Shown: positions 23,363 to 32,117 of the stretch, piece after piece
Layout of the letters: each line of letters starts with the position of its first letter
Position numbering within the stretch: the first letter of the stretch is position 1
Position numbers and translations under genes: made by a program
Notes under the pieces: generated by a model
Database searches by the model: none
Seen by the model: the letters and a program-made list of their open reading frames with translations, nothing else
Told to the model about the DNA's origin: nothing
Source: Marisediminitalea alba
GTDB lineage: Bacteria > Pseudomonadota > Gammaproteobacteria > Enterobacterales > Alteromonadaceae
Assembly (NCBI RefSeq): GCF_002993365.1
Contig: NZ_PVNP01000207.1
Coordinates: 70,584 to 111,739 of the forward strand
Length of the DNA: 41,156 nucleotides
Direction: 5' to 3'

Positions 23363-26096
23363 TGGTCGTTTCCTCTTTAAGATGTGGCTTCGACACGGCC
23401 GAAGTCGATTCGATTAAACTGGCTAGCTCTGTTTTACAAGAACCGCAGTTGGTGCCGCATTTAAGCGCTTTACCCAGCCCTGCCACGGTATTATTGCCTT
23501 CAGCAATGGCTTGTTTAATGGTGTTTTCTCTAACCCCGAAACAGCTACACACCACTTTGCCCAGTAAAAAGGCATCATCGGGTTGCTGTTCCAGCAGGCC
23601 ATTAATTTGCTCAGGTGACAGTTCATCACCGTTATAAAGACTATCCAGCCAGTCACGGGGAATATCGGTGGGTTTATCCGCTAACAATATCGCCAGAACC
23701 AGCTTATTTTTACGAGTAACCACTATGCTTAACTGATGTGGTCCTTGCAGCGTTGCCCACTGGGCATCTTTTGGCAGGTGTTTTATTACCTCAGCCACCA
23801 TGCTTTGCGGGTCACGCTGATCGGCTATTTCGATGCAGGCAGCCACCGACGTTAGCGTATTCAGATAGTAATAAGTTGCTGACTGCAAAGCATTAACCAA
23901 TGTTTCTTCGCCATACACCAGGCCATAGCTTTGCATAGCCACCGGGCTTAGCTTTATCGCCCCGTGTTTTAATTCCGGCTGTCCGGACAGCGCATCGTTC
24001 GCGCCATTTAACAACGCGCCAACCCGGGCATGAGAGCCCCAGGTAGCAGACCAGTGGAAAGGCGCAAACATTTCGCCACGACGCTGTTTATCATCTATTT
24101 TTACCGGCAGAATGACTTCTATCCCACCACTACAGGCCGCTTCGGCTTTGATCAGATCACCGTCTTTAACGTCAAGTACTTGTGCATCCACTGGATGAAT
24201 ACTTAACCAGGGCCGGTCGATATGTTTGAGTAAGCGCGGCGCGTTACCAGTACGGGTCATGGTGTGCCACTGGTCCCGCACGCGGCCGGTGTTTAATACA
24301 AACGGGTATTCGGCGCTGGTTTGCTGCTCAGGTAAACGTGGCGTGATGGCCACAAAATTAGCTTTGCCGTCTGGCGTGTAAAAAGACCCGTCAGCAAACA
24401 GCCGGTCTGTCCCAATACGGTGGGTGTTACTCAGGGGCCATTGCTGCGGGCGCAGACTATCGTATTGTGCGATGTTTAAGTCGGCCAACGGGCCCAAATC
24501 CAGTGCTCGGCTGCCGTTGTTATTGGCTGCAGTGAGTGCACAATGCTCTGCAAAAATCTCGGCGGGATGCTGATAGGCGAAAGCCTCTTCAAAGCCCATT
24601 GCCCGGCCTACCATCGACAGAATTTCCCAGTCGTGTTTGGCTTCACCCATGGGTTCAACCAATCCGCGCTGACGGGAAATTCGTCGCTCAGAATTAGTCA
24701 CGGTGCCGTTTTTCTCAGACCAGCCCGTTGCTGGCAACGCGATGTGAGCATAGTTAAGGGTATCGGTTTGGGCTGCGGTGTCGGAAACAATGACCAGCTC
24801 ACAATTTTTGAGCGCCGCTTCCACTAACGCGCGGTTTGGCATACTTGCCACCGGGTTGGTCGCCATGATCCAAAGGCATTTAACTTTACCATCAGCCGCA
24901 GCCTGAAACATATCCACGGCCCGTAAACCGGGCTTAGTGATTAGATTCGGTGCCTGCCAGAATGCTTTAACCGTAGCATGGTGCTCCGGATTATCGATAT
25001 CCATATGCGCAGCCAGCATATTGGATAGACCGCCAACCTCTCGGCCGCCCATGGCATTGGGCTGACCAGTAATCGAAAACGGCCCGCTACCCTCTTTGCC
25101 GATTTTGCCTGAGGCTAGGTGGCAGTTGATAATGGCATTGCCTTTATCCACACCACTGGTTGACTGATTAATGCCCATGGAGAAAAACGTAATTGCCCGC
25201 GGCAGACTCGCAAACCAATTGAACAACTGCTCTATTACGGCAACCGGTACATCACAGGTTTGGGCAACTTTCGCGACTGTCCACGCTGAAGCTTCGGCCA
25301 GCGCTTCGGCAAACCCATTGGTTGAATTTTGAATAAACGTATCGTCAAGGGCATTGTGATGGGCAAGATAATTCAGCAAGCCACAAAACAATACGGCATC
25401 GGTGCCTGGCTTAAGCGCCACATGCAAATCGGCCAGTGAACAGCTGTCGGTTTCTCTGGGATCCACTACCACTACTTTCATGTCCGGGTTACGCAGTTTA
25501 GCCCGTTCAATGCGCTGGAATAATACCGGGTGCGTCCAGGCCGCGTTGCTGCCGGTCAGGATCAGTAAATCAGTGTGCTCAAGGTCTTCGTAATTACACG
25601 GCACAATGTCTTCGCCAAAGGCCCGTTTGTGGGCCACCACCGCAGAAGACATACACAGCCGCGAGTTAGTATCGATATTCGCAGTACCAATAAATCCTTT
25701 CATCAGTTTATTGGCTACGTAGTAATCTTCGGTGAGCAACTGTCCAGAACCGTAAATCGCTACAGCATCCGGGCCATGTTGCTCAATAATACTCTTCATT
25801 CTGGCCGCGATGATCGACGTGGCTTCATCCCAGCTGGCCGGTTGCCCAAACACCACCGGCTTAAGTAAACGCTTATTGCCATCCAGGGTCTCCAGCAGAT
25901 GGGTGCCCTTGATACACAGGCGCCCATAGTTGGCCGGATGTTCAGCGGAACCTTTCAGCTCGCTGAGACTGCCAGTCATGCCGCCGCTTTGCACCACATC
26001 CACACCACAGCCCACACCGCAGTAGGGACAAGTGGTTTGTACCAGTTTATTGGCTACTTGGTGCTTTGTGTTTACTTGCAACAGCATGGCATTCAT
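23346..26096 (-). CDS. nasA: Assimilatory nitrate reductase catalytic subunit
   Basis: This 916-residue molybdoenzyme reduces nitrate to nitrite in the cytoplasm. It binds [4Fe-4S] through C23, C26, C30 and C61 (CPYCGVGCGVDV; NYGRLCIKG) and bis-MGD molybdenum through C148 (NSRLCMSSAV). The C-terminus (about 860-905) carries a BFD-like [2Fe-2S] domain with CSCFGV and CGTNCGSCK, found in NasA forms that receive electrons directly. No separate NasC-like reductase is encoded nearby, so the electron donor is unresolved. It follows nirD by 14 bp and overlaps cobA by 17 bp. Confidence 0.96.
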   Translation of the reverse strand: MNAMLLQVNTKHQVANKLVQTTCPYCGVGCGVDVVQSGGMTGSLSELKGSAEHPANYGRLCIKGTHLLETLDGNKRLLKPVVFGQPASWDEATSIIAARMKSIIEQHGPDAVAIYGSGQLLTEDYYVANKLMKGFIGTANIDTNSRLCMSSAVVAHKRAFGEDIVPCNYEDLEHTDLLILTGSNAAWTHPVLFQRIERAKLRNPDMKVVVVDPRETDSCSLADLHVALKPGTDAVLFCGLLNYLAHHNALDDTFIQNSTNGFAEALAEASAWTVAKVAQTCDVPVAVIEQLFNWFASLPRAITFFSMGINQSTSGVDKGNAIINCHLASGKIGKEGSGPFSITGQPNAMGGREVGGLSNMLAAHMDIDNPEHHATVKAFWQAPNLITKPGLRAVDMFQAAADGKVKCLWIMATNPVASMPNRALVEAALKNCELVIVSDTAAQTDTLNYAHIALPATGWSEKNGTVTNSERRISRQRGLVEPMGEAKHDWEILSMVGRAMGFEEAFAYQHPAEIFAEHCALTAANNNGSRALDLGPLADLNIAQYDSLRPQQWPLSNTHRIGTDRLFADGSFYTPDGKANFVAITPRLPEQQTSAEYPFVLNTGRVRDQWHTMTRTGNAPRLLKHIDRPWLSIHPVDAQVLDVKDGDLIKAEAACSGGIEVILPVKIDDKQRRGEMFAPFHWSATWGSHARVGALLNGANDALSGQPELKHGAIKLSPVAMQSYGLVYGEETLVNALQSATYYYLNTLTSVAACIEIADQRDPQSMVAEVIKHLPKDAQWATLQGPHQLSIVVTRKNKLVLAILLADKPTDIPRDWLDSLYNGDELSPEQINGLLEQQPDDAFLLGKVVCSCFGVRENTIKQAIAEGNNTVAGLGKALKCGTNCGSCKTELASLIESTSAVSKPHLKEETTNEYAL

Positions 26097-26110
26097 CTTA
26101 TCACCTGTTA

Positions 26111-26464
26111 TTAAAGTTCGATTAATACGCGGTCTTGTTCAACGCGCACCGGATAGGTGTTAACGCTGATGTCATCGCGTTCAAGGCAAGCGCCCGAATC
26201 CAAATCGTAGTGCTCTTTGTAAAGCGGTGACGCCACGACAATTTTATCGGTTAACGTTCCTACGATACCTCGATACAGTACATTGGCCTCACCAATGGGA
26301 TCCCAGTTGTTGATGGCGAAAAGGTTCTCTTCGCCGTCGAGCTGTACACTGAAAATCGCTACCTGTACATCGCCTATCAGCGCACACACACCACTATTGG
26401 TGACCAGGTCATCCACATGACACACATCATGCCATTGAGCAATAATATTAGCCTGAGCCTGCAT
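26111..26464 (-). CDS. nirD: Nitrite reductase small subunit
   Basis: This 117-residue Rieske-fold subunit of NADH-dependent nitrite reductase lacks the Cys and His cluster ligands, as usual for NirD (NNWDPIGEANVLYRGIVG replaces the iron-binding loops). VASPLYKEHYDLDSGACL is the conserved second loop. It lies 10 bp after nirB and pairs with it in the enzyme. Confidence 0.95.
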   Translation of the reverse strand: MQAQANIIAQWHDVCHVDDLVTNSGVCALIGDVQVAIFSVQLDGEENLFAINNWDPIGEANVLYRGIVGTLTDKIVVASPLYKEHYDLDSGACLERDDISVNTYPVRVEQDRVLIEL

Positions 26465-26474
26465 GATAATTCTC

Positions 26475-29021
26475 CTAAACGAGTTCTACGGGAATGGCTT
26501 TACCAGCCGAGAATTTTTCGGCCTTGGTGGCCGGACGAATCTGCTCGCGCTCGGTAACGAACTGGATATTTGAATCCGACTCATCACTGTTAACGAACTG
26601 ACGAAAACGTTTTAATGCTTCAGGCGATTCAACGGTGGTTTTCCACTCGCACTGATAGGTATCGGCGATATGCTGCATCTGTGCTTCTAGCTCGTCACAA
26701 ATGCCCAGCGAATCGTCAATCACCACTGATTTGAGATACTCCAGGCCGCCCTCCAGATTTTCCATCCACACCGATGTGCGTTGTAAACGGTCTGCCGTTT
26801 TTGTGTAGAACATCAGCACACGGTCGATGTATTTAACCAGCGTGGCATCGTCCAGATCGGTGGCGAATAAATCTGCGTGGCGCGGTTTCATCCCACCGTT
26901 ACCACAAACGTAGAGGTTCCAGCCGTTTTCGGTGGCGATAACGCCAATGTCTTTGCCCTGCGCTTCAGCGCATTCACGGGTACAGCCTGACACGGCAAAT
27001 TTAATTTTGTGCGGGGCGCGCAAGCCTTTGTAGCGGTTTTCTAAATCAATGGCCTGGCCAACTGAGTCCTGCACACCATAACGGCACCAGGTACTGCCTA
27101 CACAGGACTTAACGGTCCGCAACGCCTTGGCATAGGCATGCCCGGTTTCAAACCCGCCTGCCACCAGCTCTTCCCAGATGGCTGGAAGCTGGTCGACACG
27201 GGCACCGAATAAATCGATACGCTGACCACCGGTAATCTTGGTATACAAGTTATAGCGCTTGGCCACATCACCTAACAGAATGAGTTTGTCAGGGGTAATT
27301 TCCCCGCCTGCTACCCGTGGCACGATGGAATAAGTACCGTCTTTTTGCATATTGCCCAGATAGGTATCATTGGTGTCCTGAAGCGGTTGATGCTGGTTAG
27401 CCAGAATGTAGTCATTCCATACTGACGCAAAGATAGACGCTGCTGCAGGTTTACATATGTCACAGCCAAGGCCTTTACCGTGTTTTTCCAGCAGTTCTTC
27501 AAAGCTTTGGATTTTACCCACCTGAATCAGGTGATACAGCTCCTGACGTGAATAATCAAAGTGCTCACAAATGGCTTTGGACACTTCTACGCCACGTTTT
27601 TCCAGCTCGCTGTCGACCACGTTTTTCAGTAACGCCGCACAACCGCCACAGCCAGTGGCCGCTTTGGTGTTGGATTTTACATCACCTACTGAGCAGCAAC
27701 CGCTATCGATTGCGCCTACGATGTCACCTTTGGAAACATTGTGGCAAGAACAAATAGTCGCCGTATCGCCCAGTGCATCGGCTCCCAGTTGTGGCTTTTC
27801 GCCAGCAGAGGGTAGGATTAACGATTCAGGACTGTCCGGCAAGGCGATACTGTTCAGGGCATACTGCAACAGGGTGTCGTAATCGCTGGTATCACCAATC
27901 AGTACCGCGCCCAGCACCAGTGATTTATTGGCATCGACAACCAGCTTTTTATATACCCCTTCCGGCTGGTTATGATAGGTGTAAGACAATGCGCCGGGAG
28001 TACGGCCATGGGCATCACCAATAGAGCCCACTTCCACGCCCATCAGCTTCAGTTTGGTACTCATATCAAAGCCGGTAAATTCGCCCTCACCACCGATGAT
28101 ATCGGCAACAGCAGCACGTGCCATGGCATAGCCAGGGGCTACCAGACCATAGATCTTCTTATCCCACAGGGCACACTCGCCAATGGCATAAACATTCTCA
28201 TCAGAAGTTTTACACTGATTATCGATAACGATGCCGCCACGTTCGCCGATCACCAACCCAAATTGACGCGCCAGTTGATCGCTCGGGCGGATCCCGGCAG
28301 AAAACAGCACCAGATCGGTTTCCAGGTGCGTGCCGTCAGAGAACTTCATGCGATAACGACAAGTTTCACCCGCTTCAATACATTCGGTGGCTTTTTGCGT
28401 GTGCACCTGCACATCAAGTGCTTCAATTTTGTCTTTGAGCAACTCCCCCCCCATGGGATCGAGCTGCACCGCCATCAGCTGCGGGGCAAATTCCACCACG
28501 TGGGTATCCAGCCCGGCCTGCTTGAGCGCATTTGCCGCTTCAAGACCTAACAGACCACCACCCACGACAACACCGACTTTGCTTTGTGCGGCAGAAGCGC
28601 TGATAGCTTCCAAATCTTCAATGGTCCGGTACACCAGGCAGTGTTCCTGATCGTTACCCGGAATAGGCGGCACAAAGGGATAAGAACCAGTTGCCAGTAC
28701 CAGGGTATCGTACTCATACGTCTCGCCTGATTGAGTTGTAACGATCTGCTTTTCACGGTCGATGTCGGTGACCCAAGCGTTGGTGACGGCATTCACGCCC
28801 CACTCCTGATAGGTTTGCTCATCGGTCAGCGCCAGGTCGGCAGCGGTTTTACCGGAAAAATAAGAGGAGAGGTAAACACGGTCATAAGCCAGTCGGCTTT
28901 CGCCACTTAATACCGTGATATGGCAGTTGTGCTCACTGTTAATCAGTTGCTCAACAAAGTGGTGACCCACCATACCATTACCAATAATAACGATGCGTTG
29001 TTGCCGTGATGAAATGTTCAT
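26475..29021 (-). CDS. nirB: NADH-dependent nitrite reductase large subunit
   Basis: This 848-residue protein reduces nitrite to ammonium using NADH. The N-terminal FAD/NAD domain (IVIIGNGMVGHHFVEQL; VVVGGGLLGLEAANALK) is followed by a BFD-type [2Fe-2S] domain (CSCHNVSKGDIVGAI; TGCGGC). The sirohaem/[4Fe-4S] half has CVGSTWCRYG and SGCTRECAEAQGKD. The start is ATG 29021, giving MNISSRQQRIVIIGNG with AAGG upstream. The longer frame begins at an ATG lying inside the leader terminator and would require translation of the attenuator, so it is rejected. It is the first gene of the nirBD-nasA-cobA-TrpD2 unit. Confidence 0.96.
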   Translation of the reverse strand: MNISSRQQRIVIIGNGMVGHHFVEQLINSEHNCHITVLSGESRLAYDRVYLSSYFSGKTAADLALTDEQTYQEWGVNAVTNAWVTDIDREKQIVTTQSGETYEYDTLVLATGSYPFVPPIPGNDQEHCLVYRTIEDLEAISASAAQSKVGVVVGGGLLGLEAANALKQAGLDTHVVEFAPQLMAVQLDPMGGELLKDKIEALDVQVHTQKATECIEAGETCRYRMKFSDGTHLETDLVLFSAGIRPSDQLARQFGLVIGERGGIVIDNQCKTSDENVYAIGECALWDKKIYGLVAPGYAMARAAVADIIGGEGEFTGFDMSTKLKLMGVEVGSIGDAHGRTPGALSYTYHNQPEGVYKKLVVDANKSLVLGAVLIGDTSDYDTLLQYALNSIALPDSPESLILPSAGEKPQLGADALGDTATICSCHNVSKGDIVGAIDSGCCSVGDVKSNTKAATGCGGCAALLKNVVDSELEKRGVEVSKAICEHFDYSRQELYHLIQVGKIQSFEELLEKHGKGLGCDICKPAAASIFASVWNDYILANQHQPLQDTNDTYLGNMQKDGTYSIVPRVAGGEITPDKLILLGDVAKRYNLYTKITGGQRIDLFGARVDQLPAIWEELVAGGFETGHAYAKALRTVKSCVGSTWCRYGVQDSVGQAIDLENRYKGLRAPHKIKFAVSGCTRECAEAQGKDIGVIATENGWNLYVCGNGGMKPRHADLFATDLDDATLVKYIDRVLMFYTKTADRLQRTSVWMENLEGGLEYLKSVVIDDSLGICDELEAQMQHIADTYQCEWKTTVESPEALKRFRQFVNSDESDSNIQFVTEREQIRPATKAEKFSAGKAIPVELV

Positions 29022-29043
29022 TTCGTCTACCTTTTTTAAAGGC

Positions 29044-29076
29044 AAAAAAAAACCCACAACCATTCCTGGTTGTGGG
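29044..29076 (-). terminator. Leader terminator (attenuator) upstream of nirB
   Basis: On minus, CCCACAACCA pairs perfectly over 10 bp with TGGTTGTGGG around a GGAA tetraloop (29076-29053). Nine T follow (29052-29044). It is 22 bp before the nirB start codon. Confidence 0.92.
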
Positions 29077-29086
29077 CTTCGTTGCC
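29075..29086 (-). promoter_or_regulatory. ANTAR/NasR P2 hairpin in the nirB leader
   Basis: GGC-AACGAA-GCC on minus is identical to the nrtA P2, including hexaloop A1 and G4. Its 3' arm again overlaps the terminator arm by two bases. A clear P1 hairpin was not found in this leader. Confidence 0.72.
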
Positions 29087-29130
29087 TGTTTAAGCGTTTG
29101 CCAATCTGTTTGTGAAGACCCCTGTGTTGC

Positions 29131-29160
29131 GCTATTGCTTGCTATTGCTTGCTATTGCTT
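29131..29160. repeat. Three tandem 10-bp repeats in the nirB leader
   Basis: GCTATTGCTT occurs three times without mismatch. It falls between the proposed promoter and P2, so it is transcribed in the leader (AAGCAATAGC on minus). Function is unknown, and copy number may vary between strains. Confidence 0.9.
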
Positions 29161-29213
29161 AACAACGAACATGCCACAAGAGTCTTGATGTAATTCTGAT
29201 ACCACTATAGCAA

Positions 29214-29230
29214 TACAAGTTAAGTGCCAA
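29214..29230 (-). promoter_or_regulatory. Sigma-54-like promoter of the nirB unit
   Basis: The minus sequence is TTGGCACTTAACTTGTA: a perfect -24 TGGCAC and -12 TTGTA at the correct spacing (N5), with C to T at the usual GC. It is the best of the three related promoters. Two NtrC-like sites lie 64-115 bp upstream. Confidence 0.7.
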
Positions 29231-29293
29231 CATTTATAATTAATTATTTTCAATCACTTAGCTTTTTTCGCACTTCAATGCACCCTACTGACA

Positions 29294-29329
29294 CGCACCA
29301 AAACGAAGCAAAATCCTATTATTGGTGCA
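29294..29329 (-). promoter_or_regulatory. Paired NtrC-like sites upstream of nirB
   Basis: On minus, TGCTTCGTTTTGGTGCG (29310-29294) has a perfect right half (TGGTGC) of the NtrC consensus TGCACCAAAATGGTGCA. TGCACCAATAATAGGAT (29329-29313) has a perfect left half (TGCACCAA). Centres are 19 bp apart. They lie partly in the gap and close to the 3' end of the kinase gene. Confidence 0.5.
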
Positions 29330-29343
29330 TCGCTTTGGCGGCT

Positions 29344-31062
29344 CTACGTGATGTCGAACAGCAGCACCAGCAGCACAATTACCATAATAGCCAGAATGCC
29401 AGAGATGCCCTGCCATGCCCTTACCGGGTGCCGCTCCATTAACGGTAGCGTGCGACCATACGCCGGATTAGGATGATGCAGGTCATAAACAAATTCCGAC
29501 AAACTCTCGTAGCGCTTGTTAGCCTGGGGGTGACAAGCACGCTTTATAGTGGCATCCAGCCACGCTGGCACCGACACATTGCGCTGATTTAAGCTAATGT
29601 AACGCAGTTTAAGTAACCCTGAGTAACTGGTCTTTTTGGCCACGCTGGCATCATAGGGGTATTCCCCGGACAACAGGTAATACAGTAATACCGCTAAAGA
29701 GAATTGCTCGGCGCGCTCATCCGGCCACAGGCCAACGAAATACTCTGGCGCAGCAAACAGCAAATCGCCTGGAATAAACAACTGCTCGCTGGCCATTAAA
29801 AAGTTGTGACCGCAAAAGCTGGCAGCACCATAGTCAATCAGCGTAAGGGTATTGTTGTCGCCAACCAGCACATTCTCCGGACGAATATCCTGATGCAATA
29901 TCCCCTGCCGGTGCAGTGCGGTTAAAGCGCCGGATAATTGCGTAGCCCAGTCTCTGAGTAACATCAGATCAGGAGCCCCGTTATCATCACGCCACTGCCG
30001 TAAACTAACGCCCGCGCTGTACGCAAGCACAATATAAAAGCAGCTACGGGAAAACGTCTCACTGACGCCAGCAAGCAATTGCGGGTGAGCAACCCGCTTA
30101 GCCACCCACTCCTCTTTAATCATCTCATCTAAAAAGCCACTGTTATCCTGCATCGACACGGCAGGCACTTTAAGTACCACCTGTTCATTAGTGTGGTTGT
30201 GACGGGCAAGGTATACGCTACTGCGATCGGTTGTGCTTAGCTGCTTTTCCACACACCACTCGTCAATAACGCTGCTGGCTGTGATTGGGCTTTGAATAAA
30301 TGGCAGGTAACCGGCCGACCCATAAGTCACTGGCACCGGCTTGTTAATAGCAGTAACGTTAACCGCAGCAATGGTCAGGTTATCAGTACAACCGAAATCC
30401 AGCGCCATATTGGCAACCTGTTCACAGCCCTTAGTTAAGTCGGTGTCAGCTTGTTGCAAAACGGCTAACCAGTCTTCGACGCTAAGTGTTTCGGCGATGC
30501 CGTCGGTCATCACCACAAAAATATCGCCGGGCAGAATATCCCTGGCACTAATATCGACATTTAACTCGGGTTTAATACCCAGTGCGTTACTGAGGTAATG
30601 ATGGCCACCCTCACCTTGCTGACGATGATCTTCGGTACACAACTCGGCCTGGTGCTGACGCACATGATAAATACGGCTGTCGCCGCAGTGCAGTAATATG
30701 GCTTTATCGCCATACAGAAGCACGGCACTAAACGTACACACGTAGCCCTTATCCGGATTCTCCCGATAAGGGCTAAGCTGTGACTTGATATACAAGCGGG
30801 TATTAATGGTTCGCAGGACCAGCTCAGCGGCACGCGCCGGTGACCATACGTTGGCAGTCATCAGGTAATCGCGAACAAACTCATTAATAGCCAGTTCGCT
30901 GGCGTACTGACTTACCTGACTACTGCTGATCCCGTCTGCAACGGCGGCAATAACGCCACGCCGCTGCAAACGCGAAAAATCAGGCACTGTCACTGCGTGA
31001 CAGTCCTGATTAATGGTTTTTATTCCTTTGCCGGAGAATGCTCCCCAGCGTACTTCAGGCAT
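29344..31062 (-). CDS. PP2C phosphatase-Ser/Thr kinase fusion, membrane-anchored
   Basis: This 572-residue protein has an N-terminal PP2C domain (about 1-240) with metal-site motifs NQDCHAV, AVADGISSS (D43), HCGDSRIY, MTDGIAE and CTDNLT. A Hanks-type kinase follows (about 265-535), with VVLKV (K298), the catalytic loop LHQDIRPENVLV (H390, D392, N397), DYG (410-412) and APE (438-440). The catalytic loop reads HQD rather than HRD, so activation-segment phosphorylation may not control it. One membrane helix lies near the C-terminus (ILAIMVIVLLVLLF). It starts 6 bp after the FNT channel gene and so belongs to a nitrate-regulated unit. Both activities look intact; the substrate is unknown. Confidence 0.93.
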   Translation of the reverse strand: MPEVRWGAFSGKGIKTINQDCHAVTVPDFSRLQRRGVIAAVADGISSSQVSQYASELAINEFVRDYLMTANVWSPARAAELVLRTINTRLYIKSQLSPYRENPDKGYVCTFSAVLLYGDKAILLHCGDSRIYHVRQHQAELCTEDHRQQGEGGHHYLSNALGIKPELNVDISARDILPGDIFVVMTDGIAETLSVEDWLAVLQQADTDLTKGCEQVANMALDFGCTDNLTIAAVNVTAINKPVPVTYGSAGYLPFIQSPITASSVIDEWCVEKQLSTTDRSSVYLARHNHTNEQVVLKVPAVSMQDNSGFLDEMIKEEWVAKRVAHPQLLAGVSETFSRSCFYIVLAYSAGVSLRQWRDDNGAPDLMLLRDWATQLSGALTALHRQGILHQDIRPENVLVGDNNTLTLIDYGAASFCGHNFLMASEQLFIPGDLLFAAPEYFVGLWPDERAEQFSLAVLLYYLLSGEYPYDASVAKKTSYSGLLKLRYISLNQRNVSVPAWLDATIKRACHPQANKRYESLSEFVYDLHHPNPAYGRTLPLMERHPVRAWQGISGILAIMVIVLLVLLFDIT

Positions 31063-31068
31063 AAAAGC

Positions 31069-31932
31069 TTATACTTTATCGTTCACTTTCGCCGCCGGTA
31101 CTGCTTTGTTAGTACCACCAGTAGCCAGTACACGCTTAGGTGCAGTTTTAACGTGCGTTGAATAAAGCGTCAGGCCAGTGAATGCTAACCCCCCTACCAG
31201 GTTACCTAAAGCTGTTGGGATCTCGTTCCAGATGAAATAGTCCATCACAGAGAAGTCACCACCCATGATCAGGCCAAACGGGAACAGGAACATATTAACC
31301 ACTGAATGTTCAAAACCCATAAAGAAGAACAGCATGATAGGCATCCACATCGCCAGTACCTTACCGCTCACGTGGGTAGAAATCATCGCACCGACTACAC
31401 CCAGTGATACCATCCAGTTACACAGCATGCCGCGGATAAAAATAGTAAACCAGCCAGCTGCACCGTATTCAGCATAACCCAGAGTACGCGCCTCACCGAT
31501 ACCGGCCACTTTGGTAGCAATAGCGCCGCCATCGGTGTTATAACCCATGGTAAAGATAAACGACATCATAAAAGCAACGGTTAACGCACCGGCAAAGTTA
31601 CCCAGGAACACCAGTCCCCAGTTACGTAAAATTTGCGGCCAGGTAACCCCGGGCCGTTTAGCCAGCCAGGCCAGCGGCGCCAGTACAAACACACCGGTTA
31701 ACAGGTCAAAGCCCATCAGATAAAGCATACAGAAACCAACCGGGAACAGGATAGCCCCAATCAGAAACACACCGGTTTTAACGGCGATTGTAATCGCAAA
31801 TACTGCAGCAAGCGCCAGAATAGCACCAGCCATAAAAGCACGAATTAACGTGTCGCGGGTCGACATGTAAATCTTCGATTCACCCGCATCAACCATTTTG
31901 GTTGCAAACTCAGAAGGTAGTAAATACGCCAT
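31069..31932 (-). CDS. nirC: Formate/nitrite transporter family channel, NirC-like
   Basis: This 287-residue inner membrane protein has six hydrophobic segments and the FNT signatures GFDLLTGVF, GNFAGAL, FIRGMLCNW and MGFEHSVVNM (conserved His of the pore). It should pass nitrite, or formate, across the membrane. Nitrite is favoured by the neighbours. The start is ATG 31932 (MAYLLPSEF), with AGGTGA six bases upstream. A longer frame uses a GTG lying within that site. It is the first gene of the FNT-kinase unit. Confidence 0.93.
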   Translation of the reverse strand: MAYLLPSEFATKMVDAGESKIYMSTRDTLIRAFMAGAILALAAVFAITIAVKTGVFLIGAILFPVGFCMLYLMGFDLLTGVFVLAPLAWLAKRPGVTWPQILRNWGLVFLGNFAGALTVAFMMSFIFTMGYNTDGGAIATKVAGIGEARTLGYAEYGAAGWFTIFIRGMLCNWMVSLGVVGAMISTHVSGKVLAMWMPIMLFFFMGFEHSVVNMFLFPFGLIMGGDFSVMDYFIWNEIPTALGNLVGGLAFTGLTLYSTHVKTAPKRVLATGGTNKAVPAAKVNDKV

Positions 31933-31997
31933 ATTAATCACCTAAATATATTGAACAAAAACACACCCACAAACACTTCATTACAATCGTCAGGCAC

Positions 31998-32047
31998 AAA
32001 AAAAGGCGTCCGCACTCACTCCTGAGAAGTAAGTTGCGGACGCCTTT
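31998..32047 (-). terminator. Leader terminator (attenuator) upstream of the FNT gene
   Basis: On minus, GGCGTCCGCA pairs with TGCGGACGCC (32044-32035 with 32014-32005), continued by a helix of ACTTACT with AGTGAGT. Flanking AAA/TTT extends the base. Seven T follow (32004-31998). The total stem is about 17-20 bp. Confidence 0.93.
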
Positions 32048-32085
32048 ATCCGAATTCTTTTCCAATTGTAAAACCATTACGGTTT
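32037..32085 (-). promoter_or_regulatory. ANTAR/NasR element in the FNT leader
   Basis: P2 is CGGAT-AAAGGC-GTCCG on minus (32052-32037), a 5-bp stem (one G-U) with hexaloop A1 and G4. It overlaps the whole first arm of the terminator, so the folds exclude each other. P1 is AAACC-GTAAT-GGTTT (32085-32071); its loop has five bases as read here. The sequence differs from the other two leaders, but the architecture is the same. Confidence 0.65.
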
Positions 32086-32100
32086 GCTGTTTTTAACAAA

Positions 32101-32117
32101 TACAATTTCGATGCCAA
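32101..32117 (-). promoter_or_regulatory. Sigma-54-like promoter of the FNT-kinase unit
   Basis: The minus sequence is TTGGCATCGAAATTGTA: -24 TGGCAT and -12 TTGTA with N5 spacing, matching the nirB promoter pattern. An NtrC-like site lies about 100 bp upstream. Confidence 0.62.

Noticed and set aside
29022..29063. Extended NirB start with an extra 14 residues
   Set aside because: The ATG lies inside the leader terminator stem; the internal ATG at 29021 has a better ribosome binding site and the normal NirB N-terminus.
29131..29160. Start of a CRISPR-like array
   Set aside because: Repeats are only 10 bp, directly abutting, with no spacers and no cas genes.
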